NCBI RefSeq assembly: GCF_001952855.1
Contig: NZ_LPNO01000016.1
Span: forward strand, 1-64,000
DNA length: 64,000 nt
DNA from: Pseudomonas sp. ATCC PTA-122608
Lineage (GTDB): Bacteria > Pseudomonadota > Gammaproteobacteria > Pseudomonadales > Pseudomonadaceae
Reading direction: 5' to 3'
The notes under the pieces were generated by a model. It had not been told where the DNA came from. It did no database searches and was given only the letters and a program-made list of their open reading frames with translations. Positions 17,500 to 26,834 of this stretch are shown one piece after another. How positions within the stretch are numbered: the first letter of the stretch is position 1; every line of letters starts with the position of its first letter. A program made the position numbers and the translations under genes.

Positions 17500-18504
17500 A
17501 TGACCGAACCGACCTCCCTCGCCAGCTGGACCCGCGCCCTGCGCAAGCAGCTCGACGCCCTGGGCCTCGACAGCGCCGCGTTGTGCGCCCAGGCCGGGCT
17601 CGACCCGCAGCAGATGGACGATCCCAACGCGCGCTATCCGTTGTCGGCCACCACGCGCCTGTGGGAACTGGCGGTGCAGGCCAGTGGCGACCCGGCGATT
17701 GGCTTGCGGGTGTCGCGGTTTGTCAGCCCAACCACTTTTCATGCGCTGGGTTACGCGCTGGTGGCCAGCGGCAGCCTGCGGGAAGTGTTCGAGCGGATCG
17801 TGCGCTATCACCAGGTGGTCAGCGATGCCCTGAGCCTGGAGCTTAGCCGGGAGGGCGAACGTTACCACTTTCGCCTGCAACAGCCTGCGGGCACGCCGGC
17901 GCCAGCGTTTGAAGCGATCGATGCATTCGCCGCGATTTATGTGCGTACCTGCCGTAATCGGCTGGGCCGGGATTATGCGCCGCTGGCGGTATACCTGAGG
18001 CGGCCCGAGCCGGCCGATCCCAAGCCGTGGCACACGGTGTTTCGTGCACCCGTGTTTTTCGCCGCCGAGGAAGACCGTCTGGAATTCGCCGCCCAGGACT
18101 TTGACAGTCATCTGGATGATGCCAACCCGGAGTTGGCCGAACACAATGAAACCGTACTCAAGCGCACCTTGGCACAACTGCGACCGCTGACCTGGGAGCG
18201 CAAAGTGCGTTCGGCCATTGAAGCGCAGTTACCCGACGGTGAGCCGAGTGCCGAGCGCATCGCCCAGGCGTTGCATTTGAGTTTGCGCAGCTTGCAGCGG
18301 CACTTGGCGGATGAGGGCTGCCGGTTTGATGCGCTGCTCAATGAGTGCCGGGAGAACCTCGCGCTGCTGCACCTGCGGGACCCCGAGTGCTCGCTGGCGG
18401 AGATCAGTCATTTGTTGGGGTTTGCCGATACCAGCAGTTTCAACCGGGCGTTCAAGCGCTGGACCGGGATCACGCCGGGGCAGTTTCGGGATGGGTTGAG
18501 GTAG
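17500..18504 (+). CDS. AraC-family transcriptional regulator
   Basis: The 334-aa regulator has an N-terminal AraC_binding_2/arabinose-binding-like effector domain (about 20-200) and a C-terminal double helix-turn-helix (about 245-334). The latter includes 'LSLRSLQRHLADEGCRF' and the canonical second helix region 'LGFADTSSFNRAFKRWTG'. It resembles the OruR/ArgR-like group of Pseudomonas regulators. It is divergent from the desaturase gene, which is its most likely target. No clear Shine-Dalgarno site precedes the ATG. Confidence 0.88.
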   Translation: MTEPTSLASWTRALRKQLDALGLDSAALCAQAGLDPQQMDDPNARYPLSATTRLWELAVQASGDPAIGLRVSRFVSPTTFHALGYALVASGSLREVFERIVRYHQVVSDALSLELSREGERYHFRLQQPAGTPAPAFEAIDAFAAIYVRTCRNRLGRDYAPLAVYLRRPEPADPKPWHTVFRAPVFFAAEEDRLEFAAQDFDSHLDDANPELAEHNETVLKRTLAQLRPLTWERKVRSAIEAQLPDGEPSAERIAQALHLSLRSLQRHLADEGCRFDALLNECRENLALLHLRDPECSLAEISHLLGFADTSSFNRAFKRWTGITPGQFRDGLR

Positions 18505-18532
18505 CTGGAGTTGCGGTGGCTGTGTGGGCCTC

Positions 18533-18615
18533 TTCGCGAGCAAGCCCGCTCCCACATTTGACCGAGTACATCCTTTGGAATGCGGTCAAATGTGGAAGCG
18601 GGCTTGCTCGCGAAA
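18533..18615. repeat. REP pair (inverted)
   Basis: Inverted arms 'ttcgcgagcaagcccgctcc' (from 18533) and 'gcgggcttgctcgcgaaag' (to 18615) lie between the AraC gene and the convergent receiver gene. The arms extend through a shared 'acatttgacc/ggtcaaatgt' pair, so the spacer is partly self-complementary. Confidence 0.85.
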
Positions 18616-18649
18616 GCGGTCGATCAAACACCACAAAAGCCAGAATCAG

Positions 18650-19015
18650 TCAGCGCCCACGATCCCGCCGCAACACTTTCTTCACCCGCGCCACCAACGC
18701 CCGGGCCTCAAACGGCTTGAGCAAATAATCATCCTCATGCAATTCCAGCCCACGCAGCCGGTCTTCAATCCCGTCAGGCGTGGTCAAAAACAGCATCGGT
18801 GTCTCACCTTTCAACCGAATCGCCTGCTGCAGCTTCCAGGCATTCAACCCCGGCAGCATCACATCCAGGATCACCAGGTCGTATTCGGTGTTTTCCACAA
18901 AGCGCAGGGCCGCCATGCCATTGGCCGCCACCTCCACCGTGTAACTGGCCTCTTCAAGGCTGCGGCCCATCGCCTCGGCCGCCTCTGACTCGTGTTCCAC
19001 CAACAGGACGCGCAT
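18650..19015 (-). CDS. Stand-alone receiver-domain response regulator, altered acidic pocket
   Basis: The 121-aa protein is a single CheY-like receiver with no DNA-binding domain; it stops straight after the α5 helix. Sequence style matches OmpR/CopR-type receivers ('NTEYDLVILDVMLPGL' with the phosphoacceptor Asp near 51, Thr in 'FLTTPD', Lys in 'LLKPFEA'). However, the usual acidic pair 'VEDE' is 'VEHE', so one metal-binding acid is His. No kinase gene is nearby. It ends 38 bases after the Crp/Fnr gene on the same strand and is probably cotranscribed. It may be a decayed OmpR regulator or a protein-protein switch. Confidence 0.8.
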   Translation of the reverse strand: MRVLLVEHESEAAEAMGRSLEEASYTVEVAANGMAALRFVENTEYDLVILDVMLPGLNAWKLQQAIRLKGETPMLFLTTPDGIEDRLRGLELHEDDYLLKPFEARALVARVKKVLRRDRGR

Positions 19016-19053
19016 AACACACCTCGAATAATCGTAAACGCAGGCTACCACCC

Positions 19054-19740
19054 TCAGGCGTGCGCCGCCTCGCGCAAACGCTGCGGGTCGAGGATTTCGA
19101 TCTCGCCATAGCCCAGGCGCAGGATGCCCTGGCCCTGCAGGTCCTTGAGCAGCGCGTTGGTGGTCTGGCGCGACAGGCTCAACATCGCGGCGAGGTCTTC
19201 CTGCGGCAGTTGCAGCACCTGCCGCACCTGCTCGATGTCGCCGTAGCCTTCGGCGATCATCAGCAAGCGGTGCGCCACCCGCACCGACGCCGGCATCAGG
19301 CTCAATTGCTCGATATTGATAAAGGTCAGGCGCAGCTTCTGGCTCATCAACAGGGCCATGTCGCGCCAGTAACGCGGAGTCTGTTCAAGGATCTGCAGCA
19401 AGGCCGGCTGCGGCACCTGCAACAACGTACAAGGCCCGACCGCGCAAGCGTCGTGGGTACGGGGCAACCCGTCGAACAGGGAGATCTCGCCGAACCAGTA
19501 TGGCAACTCCGCCAGGCTCAACACTGCCTCCTTGCCCTGCTCGTTCACCGCGCTGATGCGCAGGTAGCCTTCCAGCACCGCGTACAACCCACACGGTGGG
19601 TCACCGCGCTTGAACAGGTATTGCCCCGCCGTGAGCTGCCGCAACCGGGCGCTGACCAGCAAGCTATTCTGTAAGTCAGCAGGCAGATGGCTGTACCAGT
19701 GACCGGTGGCCAGCCGTGGGTGCCACTTCTCTACATCCAT
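19054..19740 (-). CDS. Crp/Fnr-family transcriptional regulator
   Basis: The 228-aa protein has an N-terminal cyclic-nucleotide-binding-fold domain (about 20-130, 'GQYLFKRGDPPCGLYAVLEG') and a C-terminal winged helix-turn-helix (about 150-220, 'LPQEDLAAMLSLSRQTTNAL'). The cAMP-contacting Arg-Ser/Thr pair of Crp is not evident ('GEISLFDGLPRTHDA'), and there are no Fnr-type clustered cysteines. The effector is therefore unknown. GGAG lies five bases before the ATG. It is followed closely by the orphan receiver gene. Confidence 0.85.
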   Translation of the reverse strand: MDVEKWHPRLATGHWYSHLPADLQNSLLVSARLRQLTAGQYLFKRGDPPCGLYAVLEGYLRISAVNEQGKEAVLSLAELPYWFGEISLFDGLPRTHDACAVGPCTLLQVPQPALLQILEQTPRYWRDMALLMSQKLRLTFINIEQLSLMPASVRVAHRLLMIAEGYGDIEQVRQVLQLPQEDLAAMLSLSRQTTNALLKDLQGQGILRLGYGEIEILDPQRLREAAHA

Positions 19741-19823
19741 GCGAACTCCGAAGATTGTCGGCCAGTTGACAGTGTGTCGCGGGCCTACAGGGCATGATCA
19801 AACATCCTACAGGAGGAACAACA

Positions 19824-20348
19824 ATGAAAAGCCTCGTCGACCATCTCAGTCAATACGCCGCCTACCACCGTGACCCGCGCAATATCGCCAGCCACTTTAT
19901 CGGCATCCCGCTGATTGTGGTGGCGGTGGCCGTGCTGCTGTCACGCCCCGAATGGACGGTGGCCGGACTCTGGCTGTCGCCTGCGGTGCTGTTGGCACTG
20001 TTCTCGGCGTGGTTCTATTTGCGCCTGGAGCTGGCACTCGGTGTGCTGATGACGGTGCTGATGGGCCTGTCGGTGTGGGCCGGGCATGTGCTGGCGGCGC
20101 AAAGCACGCTGGTGTGGCTGAGCAGCGGCATCGGCATGTTCGTGGTGGGCTGGGTGATCCAGTTTGTGGGGCATTACTACGAGGGGCGCAAGCCGGCGTT
20201 TGTCGATGACGTGTCCGGGCTGATCGTGGGGCCGTTGTTTGTGGTGGCGGAGTTGGCGTTTCTGGTGGGGCTGCGGCATGACCTCAAACGGCAGATTGAA
20301 GAGCGTTCTGGCCCGGTGCGGACAAATCAGAAAAATGTCGCCGTTTGA
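19824..20348 (+). CDS. Mpo1-like (DUF962) membrane protein
   Basis: The 174-aa protein with four to five membrane helices fits the DUF962/YGL010w-Mpo1 family. The yeast member is an Fe(II)-dependent dioxygenase that α-oxidises 2-hydroxy fatty acids. Conserved His residues are visible in 'YHRDPRNIASHFIGIPL' and 'QFVGHYYEGRKPAF'. I chose the ATG at 19824, which has a perfect AGGAGG seven bases upstream; an in-frame start ten codons earlier has none. Bacterial function is not established. It stands alone, followed by a palindromic repeat. Confidence 0.8.
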   Translation: MKSLVDHLSQYAAYHRDPRNIASHFIGIPLIVVAVAVLLSRPEWTVAGLWLSPAVLLALFSAWFYLRLELALGVLMTVLMGLSVWAGHVLAAQSTLVWLSSGIGMFVVGWVIQFVGHYYEGRKPAFVDDVSGLIVGPLFVVAELAFLVGLRHDLKRQIEERSGPVRTNQKNVAV

Positions 20349-20349
20349 T

Positions 20350-20456
20350 GATCGTTCCCACGCTCTGCTTGGGAATGCAGCCCGGGACGCTCCGCGTCCT
20401 GAAGCGTGACGCAGAGCGTCACAAGAGGCGTTCCCACGCGGAGCGTGGGAACGATC
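20350..20456. repeat. Palindromic dispersed repeat (gatcgttcccacgc family)
   Basis: Outer inverted arms 'gatcgttcccacgctc' (from 20350) and 'gagcgtgggaacgatc' (to 20456) enclose an inner dyad 'gacgctccgcgtc...gacgcagagcgtc'. It fills the gap between the convergent Mpo1-like and cysA genes. This word is familiar from many Pseudomonas intergenic regions and differs from the REP families elsewhere in the window. Confidence 0.8.
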
Positions 20457-20462
20457 AACGTC

Positions 20463-21443
20463 TTAGGCTTTTTGCCAGACCTTGGGTTTGAAGAACAACG
20501 TCTCGCCCCGCGCCAGCCCGGTCAGGCTGTCGTGGTCTTTCACCACTTCGGCCTCGATCAGTTCGCTCTGGCCTTCGACCTTCAGGGTCACCCGGGTAGT
20601 CGCGCCAAGCGGGCGAATATCACGCACTTCAGCCGCGTGGTGGTCTTCCAGCTCATGGCGTGACAGCGACACTTCATGCGGGCGGAACAGCACGTGCTTG
20701 TCTTCACCCAAATGCAGGCGGTTCGAATCCCCAAGGAAGTGATAAACGAAATCACTGGCCGGGTTTTCGTAGACTTCGCCCGGTGAGCCGATCTGCTCGA
20801 TCACTCCCTTGTTCATCACCACGATGCGGTCCGCCACTTCCATGGCTTCTTCCTGGTCGTGGGTCACGAAGACCGAGGTCAGGTTGATGTCTTCGTGCAG
20901 CCGCGCCAGCCAGCGGCGCAGTTCTTTACGAACCTTGGCATCCAGGGCGCCGAACGGTTCGTCCAGCAGCAGCACTTTAGGCTCTACCGCCAGGGCGCGG
21001 GCCAGGGCGATACGCTGGCGCTGGCCGCCGGAGAGTTGTTCAGGGTAGCGATCCGACAGCCAATCGAGCTGCACCATGTTCAGCAACTCATGGACTTTTA
21101 CCGCGATCTGGCTTTCGGTGGGGCGCTGGTTTTTCGGTTTCATGCGCAGGCCGAACGCGACGTTGTCGAACACCGTCATGTGGCGGAACAGCGCGTAATG
21201 CTGGAACACAAAGCCGACGTTACGATCACGCACGTCGTGGCCGGAGACGTCTTCACCGTGGAACACAATGCTGCCGGCATCCGGGGTTTCGAGCCCGGCG
21301 ATGATCCGCAGCAAGGTGGTCTTGCCGCAGCCGGACGGGCCCAGCAACGCCACCAGCTCGCCACTCTGGATGTCCAGGTTGATGCTGTTCAGGGCCTTGA
21401 AGGCGTTGAAATTCTTGCTGACATTACGGACTTCGATCGACAT
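20463..21443 (-). CDS. cysA: Sulfate/thiosulfate ABC transporter ATPase CysA
   Basis: The 326-aa ATPase has Walker [10 protein letters not shown] at residues 35-43, the signature LSGGQRQR, Walker B '[12 protein letters not shown]' and the switch '[14 protein letters not shown]'. A C-terminal TOBE-like regulatory region follows (about 235-326). It powers uptake of inorganic sulfate and thiosulfate. It is the last gene of the unit sbp-cysT-cysW-cysA and starts three bases after the cysW stop. Expression is expected to be CysB-dependent under sulfate limitation; that is known from the family, not seen here. Confidence 0.95.
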   Translation of the reverse strand: MSIEVRNVSKNFNAFKALNSINLDIQSGELVALLGPSGCGKTTLLRIIAGLETPDAGSIVFHGEDVSGHDVRDRNVGFVFQHYALFRHMTVFDNVAFGLRMKPKNQRPTESQIAVKVHELLNMVQLDWLSDRYPEQLSGGQRQRIALARALAVEPKVLLLDEPFGALDAKVRKELRRWLARLHEDINLTSVFVTHDQEEAMEVADRIVVMNKGVIEQIGSPGEVYENPASDFVYHFLGDSNRLHLGEDKHVLFRPHEVSLSRHELEDHHAAEVRDIRPLGATTRVTLKVEGQSELIEAEVVKDHDSLTGLARGETLFFKPKVWQKA

Positions 21444-21446
21444 GAC

Positions 21447-22319
21447 TTATTCCTCAGCCGCACCGGCGCGCAGGCGGTTAATACGGTTCTCGCTCCACTG
21501 CTTGAGCAGCAGGATGAAGAGCGCCAGGATCAGCAACAGACTCGCGACGGCAAACGCGGCGACGTGGTTGTATTCGTTGTAGAGGATCTCGACGTGCAGC
21601 GGCAAGGTGTTGGTTACGCCGCGAATGTGGCCGGACACCACCGACACCGCACCGAACTCACCCATGGCCCGCGCGGTACACAACACCACGCCGTAGATCA
21701 GGCCCCACTTGATGTTCGGCACGGTGACATGCCAGAACATCTGCCAACCGTTGGCGCCCAGCAGGCGCGCGGCCTCTTCTTCCTGGGTACCCTGCTCCTG
21801 CATCAGCGGGATCAGCTCACGGGCCACGAACGGCACGGTGACGAAGATGGTCGCCAGCACGATACCCGGCAAGGCAAACACGATCTGGATGTCATGGTCT
21901 TGCAGCCACGGGCCAAAGAAGCCCTGGGCGCCGAACATCAACACGTAGACCAGGCCGGCGATCACCGGCGATACCGAGAACGGCAGGTCGATCAGGGTCA
22001 CCAGGATACTTTTGCCACGGAACGAGTACTTGCTCACGCACCAGGCGGCACTGACACCGAACACCACGTTGAGCGGTACCGAAATCGCCACGGCGATCAC
22101 CGTGAGTTTCAGCGCCGACAGCGCGTCCGGCTCAAGGATTGCGGTGAAGAATGCACCCAGGCCATTTTTGAGGCCCTGGGACACCACGATAAACAGCGGC
22201 AGCAGCAGAAACAGCGCGAAGATCAACCAGCCAAGGCTGATCAGGATGCGCCGGGATACAGCACTGCCACGGCGGGCAGCGTTCGCCGACGAGGCGGCGG
22301 AAATAGACGATTGGGACAT
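21447..22319 (-). CDS. cysW: Sulfate ABC transporter permease CysW
   Basis: The 290-aa inner-membrane permease has six membrane helices and the EAA docking loop ('[22 protein letters not shown]'-type segment near residue 180). It forms the channel with CysT. AGGAGG lies about nine bases upstream of the ATG. It lies 13 bases after cysT and 3 before cysA, so cotranscription is clear. Length is typical of CysW. Confidence 0.95.
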   Translation of the reverse strand: MSQSSISAASSANAARRGSAVSRRILISLGWLIFALFLLLPLFIVVSQGLKNGLGAFFTAILEPDALSALKLTVIAVAISVPLNVVFGVSAAWCVSKYSFRGKSILVTLIDLPFSVSPVIAGLVYVLMFGAQGFFGPWLQDHDIQIVFALPGIVLATIFVTVPFVARELIPLMQEQGTQEEEAARLLGANGWQMFWHVTVPNIKWGLIYGVVLCTARAMGEFGAVSVVSGHIRGVTNTLPLHVEILYNEYNHVAAFAVASLLLILALFILLLKQWSENRINRLRAGAAEE

Positions 22320-22332
22320 GTGCCGCGCCTCC

Positions 22333-23151
22333 TTATGGGGTTTCGATGCGCCGCTGCAACAAGTTGATCAGCAGCAGCAGGACAAAGGAAACCACCAGCA
22401 TCATCACGCCGATGGCAGTAGCGCCGGTGTAGTCGTATTGGTCGAGCTTGACCATGATCAGCAGCGGCAGGATCTCGGTTTTCATCGGCATGTTGCCGGC
22501 GATGAAAATCACCGAACCGTACTCACCCACGCCGCGGGCGAAGGCCAACGCAAAGCCGGTCAACCAGGCCGGCAGCAGCGCTGGCACCAGGATATAGCGG
22601 AACACTTGCAAGGGCTTGGCGCCGAGGCAGGCGGCGGCTTCTTCGATTTCCCGGGGGATGTCAGCCAACACCGGCTGCACGGTACGCACCACGAATGGCA
22701 GCGTGACGAAGGTCAGCGCCAGCGTGATGCCCAAGGGGGTGTAGGCGATCTTGAAGCCCAGGTCGGCGGCGAACTGGCCCACCAGGCCGGTGGGCGTGTA
22801 GAGCGCAGTGAGCGCGATACCGGCGACGGCGGTGGGCAGGGCGAACGGCAGGTCGATCATCGCATCGATGATTTTTCGACCCGGGAAGGTGTAGCGCACC
22901 AGCACCCAGGCCAGCAGGGTACCGATGATGCCGTTGATGATCGCTGCGCAAAACGCCGTGCCGAAGCTCAGTTTCAACGCCGCCAGCACACGGGGTGCGG
23001 TGATGATGTTCCAGAACTGATCCCAGGTGAGTTGAGCGGCATGTACAAACATCGCCGCCAGGGGGATGAGTACGATCAGGCTGAGGTACACCACGGTGTA
23101 GCCCAGCGTCAGCCCGAAGCCGGGTATGACGGGGGAGATACGACGCGACAT
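22333..23151 (-). CDS. cysT: Sulfate ABC transporter permease CysT (CysU)
   Basis: The 272-aa six-helix permease has '[18 protein letters not shown]' near the N-terminus and the EAA loop '[20 protein letters not shown]'. It is the partner of CysW. AAGGA precedes the ATG. A REP-type element and a small GC hairpin lie between it and the upstream sbp gene, so its level may differ from that of the binding protein. Confidence 0.95.
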   Translation of the reverse strand: MSRRISPVIPGFGLTLGYTVVYLSLIVLIPLAAMFVHAAQLTWDQFWNIITAPRVLAALKLSFGTAFCAAIINGIIGTLLAWVLVRYTFPGRKIIDAMIDLPFALPTAVAGIALTALYTPTGLVGQFAADLGFKIAYTPLGITLALTFVTLPFVVRTVQPVLADIPREIEEAAACLGAKPLQVFRYILVPALLPAWLTGFALAFARGVGEYGSVIFIAGNMPMKTEILPLLIMVKLDQYDYTGATAIGVMMLVVSFVLLLLINLLQRRIETP

Positions 23152-23181
23152 AAGAGTCCTTGGTTAGCGGAACGGACATGC

Positions 23182-23203
23182 AAAACCCGCAAACGAATGC
23201 GGG
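23182..23203 (-). other. Small GC hairpin between sbp and cysT
   Basis: The bases 'aacccgcaaacgaatgcggg' can fold as CCCGCA/TGCGGG around a short loop. No T-run follows on the minus strand, so this is not a classical terminator. Together with the REP-type element at 23215-23312 it may stabilise the upstream sbp message or damp read-through. Confidence 0.35.
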
Positions 23204-23214
23204 CTCCTGATCCC

Positions 23215-23312
23215 TGTAGGAGCGGGCTTGCCCGCGAAAAACGTCAACGATAACGCGGGCAGTCAGCAAGCACGCGGCGTCATGAAGTTTTTCGCGAGCA
23301 AGCTCGCTCTTA
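23215..23312. repeat. Degenerate REP pair between sbp and cysT
   Basis: Arms 'tgtaggagcgggcttgcccg' (23215-23234) and 'ttcgcgagcaagctcgctct' (about 23291-23310) are inverted REP relatives. The right arm reaches the sbp stop codon (23310-23312). REP structures inside operons often protect the upstream message from 3' decay, which would favour higher Sbp than permease levels; that is inference. Confidence 0.75.
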
Positions 23313-24320
23313 CTGGGCCGAGTAGATCTGGTCGAACACGCCACCGTCATTGAAGAATTTCGGTTGGGCAGTTTTCCAGCCGCCGAAGTCTTTGTCGATA
23401 GTCACCAGGTCCAGTTTCGGGAACTGCTGGGCGTATTTGGCGGCGACTTTCTCATCGCGTGGGCGGTAGAAGTTCTTCGCCGCAATCTCCTGGCCAGCCG
23501 GGCTGTACAGGTGCTTGAGGTATTCGGTGGCGATCTCGGTGTTGCCCTTTTTCTCGGCGTTCTTGTCGACCACGGCCACTGGCGGCTCGGCGAGGATCGA
23601 CAGCGAAGGTACAACGATGTCGAACTTGTCGGCGCCGCCGTCTTCTTTCAAGGCCAGGAAGGCTTCGTTTTCCCAGGCCAGCAACACGTCACCCTGACCG
23701 TTGTTGACGAAGGTGATGGTCGAACCGCGAGCGCCGGTGTCGAGGATCGGCACGTGCTTGAACAGCTCTTTCACGTATTCCTGGGCCTTGGCTTCGCTGC
23801 CACCGGCTTTCAGGCCGTAGGCCCAGGCGGCGAGGAAGTTCCAGCGGGCGCCGCCGGAGGTTTTCGGGTTCGGGGTGATCACGGAAACGTCTTTCTTGAT
23901 CAGGTCGCCCCAATCCTTGATGCCTTTAGGGTTGCCCTTGCGCACCAGGAACACGATGGTCGAGGTGTACGGAGTGCTGGCGTCCGGCAGGCGGGTTTGC
24001 CAGTTTTCCGGCAGGGTCTTGCCCAGTTTTGCGATTTCGTCGATGTCACCGGCCAGGGCCAGGGTTACGACGTCGGCACGTAGGCCGTCGATCACCGCGC
24101 GGCCTTGCTTGCCCGAACCGCCGTGGGATTGCTGGATCTTGACGTTGTCGCCCGGGTGCGACTGCTTCCAGAAGCTGGTGAATTCAGCGTTGTAGTCCTG
24201 GTAAAGCTCGCGGGTCGGGTCGTAAGACACGTTGAGCAGTTCGTAATCCTTGGCAACGGCGGAACCGGCAAACACGGCACTGGCCAGTGCTGCCAGGGCA
24301 TAACGGCGAATCGACGACAT
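23310..24320 (-). CDS. sbp: Periplasmic sulfate-binding protein Sbp
   Basis: The 336-aa exported protein has a signal peptide ending near residue 23 ([10 protein letters not shown]). The sulfate-binding family signature appears in '[18 protein letters not shown]', 'QSHGGSGKQ' and '[17 protein letters not shown]'. It captures sulfate for CysTWA. AGGAG lies upstream of the ATG. It follows oscA by 76 bases on the same strand, the arrangement also seen in P. aeruginosa. Confidence 0.95.
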   Translation of the reverse strand: MSSIRRYALAALASAVFAGSAVAKDYELLNVSYDPTRELYQDYNAEFTSFWKQSHPGDNVKIQQSHGGSGKQGRAVIDGLRADVVTLALAGDIDEIAKLGKTLPENWQTRLPDASTPYTSTIVFLVRKGNPKGIKDWGDLIKKDVSVITPNPKTSGGARWNFLAAWAYGLKAGGSEAKAQEYVKELFKHVPILDTGARGSTITFVNNGQGDVLLAWENEAFLALKEDGGADKFDIVVPSLSILAEPPVAVVDKNAEKKGNTEIATEYLKHLYSPAGQEIAAKNFYRPRDEKVAAKYAQQFPKLDLVTIDKDFGGWKTAQPKFFNDGGVFDQIYSAQ

Positions 24321-24396
24321 AGAAGGCTCCTGAAATTCTTGGGTGTTGGCTTTTTTCTTATAGTTGCGGGTCTTGCAATCGAATCGCCGATCTTGC

Positions 24397-24579
24397 TCAG
24401 CTCGGTTTGTTGCCCGGGTTCTGCAAACGGAATTTCTCTTTGCGTTCGATCTGTACTACCTGGGCGTTGTGCACAGTGATTTCCACCGCACCAAACCGCA
24501 GATCGCGCAGAGCGCTCTGGATCTCGCGCAAAATGGCTGCTTCGTCCTGGCCGTCAACGCTACGTAGAGATGCGCTCAT
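24397..24579 (-). CDS. oscA: OscA, small organosulfur-utilisation protein (DUF2292)
   Basis: The 60-aa protein starts MSASLRS and contains '[20 protein letters not shown]' and '[16 protein letters not shown]', diagnostic of DUF2292/OscA. In Pseudomonas, OscA is needed for growth on organosulfur compounds under chromate stress and is induced by sulfur starvation. I chose 24579; a longer frame adds 14 residues of no family resemblance, while GGAGC precedes this ATG. It leads the sulfate-import unit. Confidence 0.88.
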   Translation of the reverse strand: MSASLRSVDGQDEAAILREIQSALRDLRFGAVEITVHNAQVVQIERKEKFRLQNPGNKPS

Positions 24580-24777
24580 GGTCGTGCTCCTGAAATGAGA
24601 AGTGCCTCGCAGTGGCGGCACTGCTTGCGGCGTGAGGGCGATAGTAGATAAGCGCGGATATTCTTAAAAATACTATTTAAGAATGTTTATATAACCAGAA
24701 AGAATTTTCTGGTGGGACGTGGGGTTGCGAGGGGTTTTGCGGGACGGCCCGTGAAATAAAGCCGTGTGGAGATCCAA
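24580..24777. promoter_or_regulatory. Upstream region of oscA-sbp-cysTWA
   Basis: This 198-bp stretch is AT-rich at 24655-24710 ('tattcttaaaaatactattt', then 'aagaatgtttatataacc'), with a dyad of 'attctta' and 'taagaat'. That is where a sulfur-starvation (CysB-type) promoter would be expected. I see no gene in it. Confidence 0.4.
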
Positions 24778-24870
24778 ATGTGGGAGCGGGCTTGCTCGCG
24801 AAGGCGGCGTGTCAGTCAATACATAGGTTGGCTGATCCACCGCATTCGCGAGCAAGCCCGCTCCCACACT
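24778..24870. repeat. REP pair (inverted)
   Basis: Arms 'tgtgggagcgggcttgctcg' (from 24779) and 'cgagcaagcccgctcccaca' (to about 24868) are perfect inverted copies separated by about 50 bases. It lies between the oscA promoter region and the end of the GGDEF-EAL gene. Confidence 0.87.
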
Positions 24871-24901
24871 TGACCCTATTTCAAATCAAGCCAGGCGGTA
24901 T

Positions 24902-26812
24902 TTAGCGAATTGTCGGCGCCGTCGTCCAATCCAGCTCACTGGCCGGCATCGGCCGACCAAACCAGTACCCTTGGCCCAGGTCGCACTGTTGTTCCAACAG
25001 AAACCGCGCCTGATCGACCTGCTCGATGCCCTCGGCATGCACCTGCATGCCCATGCTTTGCGCCAATGCGATTACCACCCGCACAATCGCCGCGTCGTCC
25101 TCATCCCACGGCAACCCGGCGACAAAGCCCTGATCGATCTTGAGCTTCTGCACCGGCAAGCGCTTGAGCCGCAGCAGTGATGAATAACCGGTGCCAAAGT
25201 CATCAATCGCCAGGCGCAAGCCCAACTCCCGCAGGCGGTGCATTTGCTCAAGGGCGACTTCCGGGTCTTCCATGACTGCGCTTTCGGTCACTTCGAGCTC
25301 CAGAAACGCCGGATCCAGCCCGGTATCGTGCAATACCTTGGCCACTTGGTCGTACAGCTCACGCCGGGCAAACAGGCGGCTGGACACATTCACGGCGAGG
25401 AACGTCAGCGGCGCGCCGTCGGCCAGCCACTGGCACATCTGGCGGCAGGCCTGGTCCATGACCCAAGCGTCGATATCGGCAATCAGCCCGGTACGCTCGG
25501 CAATCGGGATGAATTCTCCCGGCGGCACCAGCCCGCGCTCCGGGTGCTGCCAGCGCACCAGGGCTTCGACACCGATCAGGCGGCTGTTCTGCAACTCGTG
25601 CACCGGCTGGTAGTAGACCCGCAGCTCTTGCTGCTCCAGGGCGCGGCGCAGTTCGCCGGCCATTTCCACCCGGTGCTGGGCGTGGGCGGTGAGTTCTTCG
25701 GTATACAGGGCGTAGCTTTCGCGGCCGGCGCTTTTGGCCTTGAACAGCGCCGAATCGGCGTTACGCAGCAGTTGCTCGGCGCTCAGGGCATCGCCGGGGA
25801 ACAGGCTGATGCCGATGCTGGCGCTGATAAACAGTTGATGACCGTCGAAGATAAAGGGTTCTTTCATCGCATCAAGGATGCGTTGCGCCAGTGCGGCGGC
25901 CTGGACCAGCTGTGGACAACTTTCCGCCAGCACCGCAAATTCGTCGCCGCCCAATCGTGCCAAGGTCACGCCGGGGCCGAACAGGCTTTGCAGACGCTCG
26001 CCGACCGTCTTGAGCAACTGGTCGCCGACGTTATGGCCGAGGCTGTCGTTGATGATTTTGAAGTGGTCGAGGTCGAGCAGCAGCAAGGCGCAGCCACGTT
26101 TATGCGCCTGCGCCGACGCCAGGGCCTGTTCGGCGCGGTCGGTGAACAGCAGGCGGTTGGGCAGGTCGGTCAGCGGGTCGTGGTGGGCCAGGTGGGCCAA
26201 CTCGTGCTCGGAATGCTTGATGGCGCTGATGTCGGAGAACACCGCGACGTAGTGGCTGATCTGGCCCTGATCATCGCGGATCACCCGGATGGTCTGCCAC
26301 TGGGGGTAGATTTCGCCGCTTTTTCGGCGGTTCCAGATTTCGCCGCTCCATTCACCGTCGCGCTCCAGGGTCTGGAACATGGCTCGGTAGAAACTGGCCG
26401 AGTGGCGTCCGGACTTAAACAGGCTCGGCTGGTGGCCCATGACGTCTTCGCACTGGTAGCCGGTAATTTCGATAAAGGCCCGGTTGACGTGAACAATCAG
26501 CCCCTTGGCGTCCGTGACCAACACCCCTTCGCGGGTGCAATCGAATACGGCAGCGGCCTGGCGCAGACGCTCGCGGTTTTCCCGCAGTGGCTGCTGGACC
26601 AGGTTCGCCCGGGCAAAACGGGCGCACAGCAGGTAGATCGCCAGCGCGCTGAGGCTGACCCACACGTAGCCGCGCATCTGAAGCCAGCGGCCCAGTTCCA
26701 CGGGTTCATCGATAAAGTTGATCAATACCTGATGGCTGAGCTGAATCCACACAATCGAAACCAGCAGGTACACCAGCCCTGCACGCAGGGCACCTCGGTA
26801 TGAAAACAGCAT
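24902..26812 (-). CDS. Membrane PAS-GGDEF-EAL cyclic-di-GMP protein (PA0285-like)
   Basis: The 636-aa protein has two N-terminal membrane helices (about 10-32 and 45-65) and a PAS domain with PAC tail (about 85-210). A GGDEF domain follows (about 215-375, intact 'LGGDEFAVL', no RxxD inhibitory site five residues upstream). The C-terminal EAL domain (about 390-630) has 'GVEALVRW' and 'DDFGTGYSSL'. The EAL residues look complete, so it is probably a phosphodiesterase tuned by PAS and GGDEF. Position between oscA and desA matches P. aeruginosa PA0285. A perfect palindrome containing the Shine-Dalgarno site precedes the start. Confidence 0.9.
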   Translation of the reverse strand: MLFSYRGALRAGLVYLLVSIVWIQLSHQVLINFIDEPVELGRWLQMRGYVWVSLSALAIYLLCARFARANLVQQPLRENRERLRQAAAVFDCTREGVLVTDAKGLIVHVNRAFIEITGYQCEDVMGHQPSLFKSGRHSASFYRAMFQTLERDGEWSGEIWNRRKSGEIYPQWQTIRVIRDDQGQISHYVAVFSDISAIKHSEHELAHLAHHDPLTDLPNRLLFTDRAEQALASAQAHKRGCALLLLDLDHFKIINDSLGHNVGDQLLKTVGERLQSLFGPGVTLARLGGDEFAVLAESCPQLVQAAALAQRILDAMKEPFIFDGHQLFISASIGISLFPGDALSAEQLLRNADSALFKAKSAGRESYALYTEELTAHAQHRVEMAGELRRALEQQELRVYYQPVHELQNSRLIGVEALVRWQHPERGLVPPGEFIPIAERTGLIADIDAWVMDQACRQMCQWLADGAPLTFLAVNVSSRLFARRELYDQVAKVLHDTGLDPAFLELEVTESAVMEDPEVALEQMHRLRELGLRLAIDDFGTGYSSLLRLKRLPVQKLKIDQGFVAGLPWDEDDAAIVRVVIALAQSMGMQVHAEGIEQVDQARFLLEQQCDLGQGYWFGRPMPASELDWTTAPTIR

Positions 26813-26815
26813 ATG

Positions 26816-26834
26816 TTTAGTAATCCTTACTAAA
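26816..26834. promoter_or_regulatory. Perfect 19-bp palindrome overlapping the GGDEF-EAL ribosome site
   Basis: TTTAGTAA-TCC-TTACTAAA has eight-base perfect arms. On the minus strand the centre reads TAAGGATTA, so the AAGGA Shine-Dalgarno of the gene starting at 26812 sits at the loop. It could be a protein operator or an RNA hairpin that controls translation. The rest of the 166-bp divergent spacer to desA shows no other clear motif. Confidence 0.55.
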
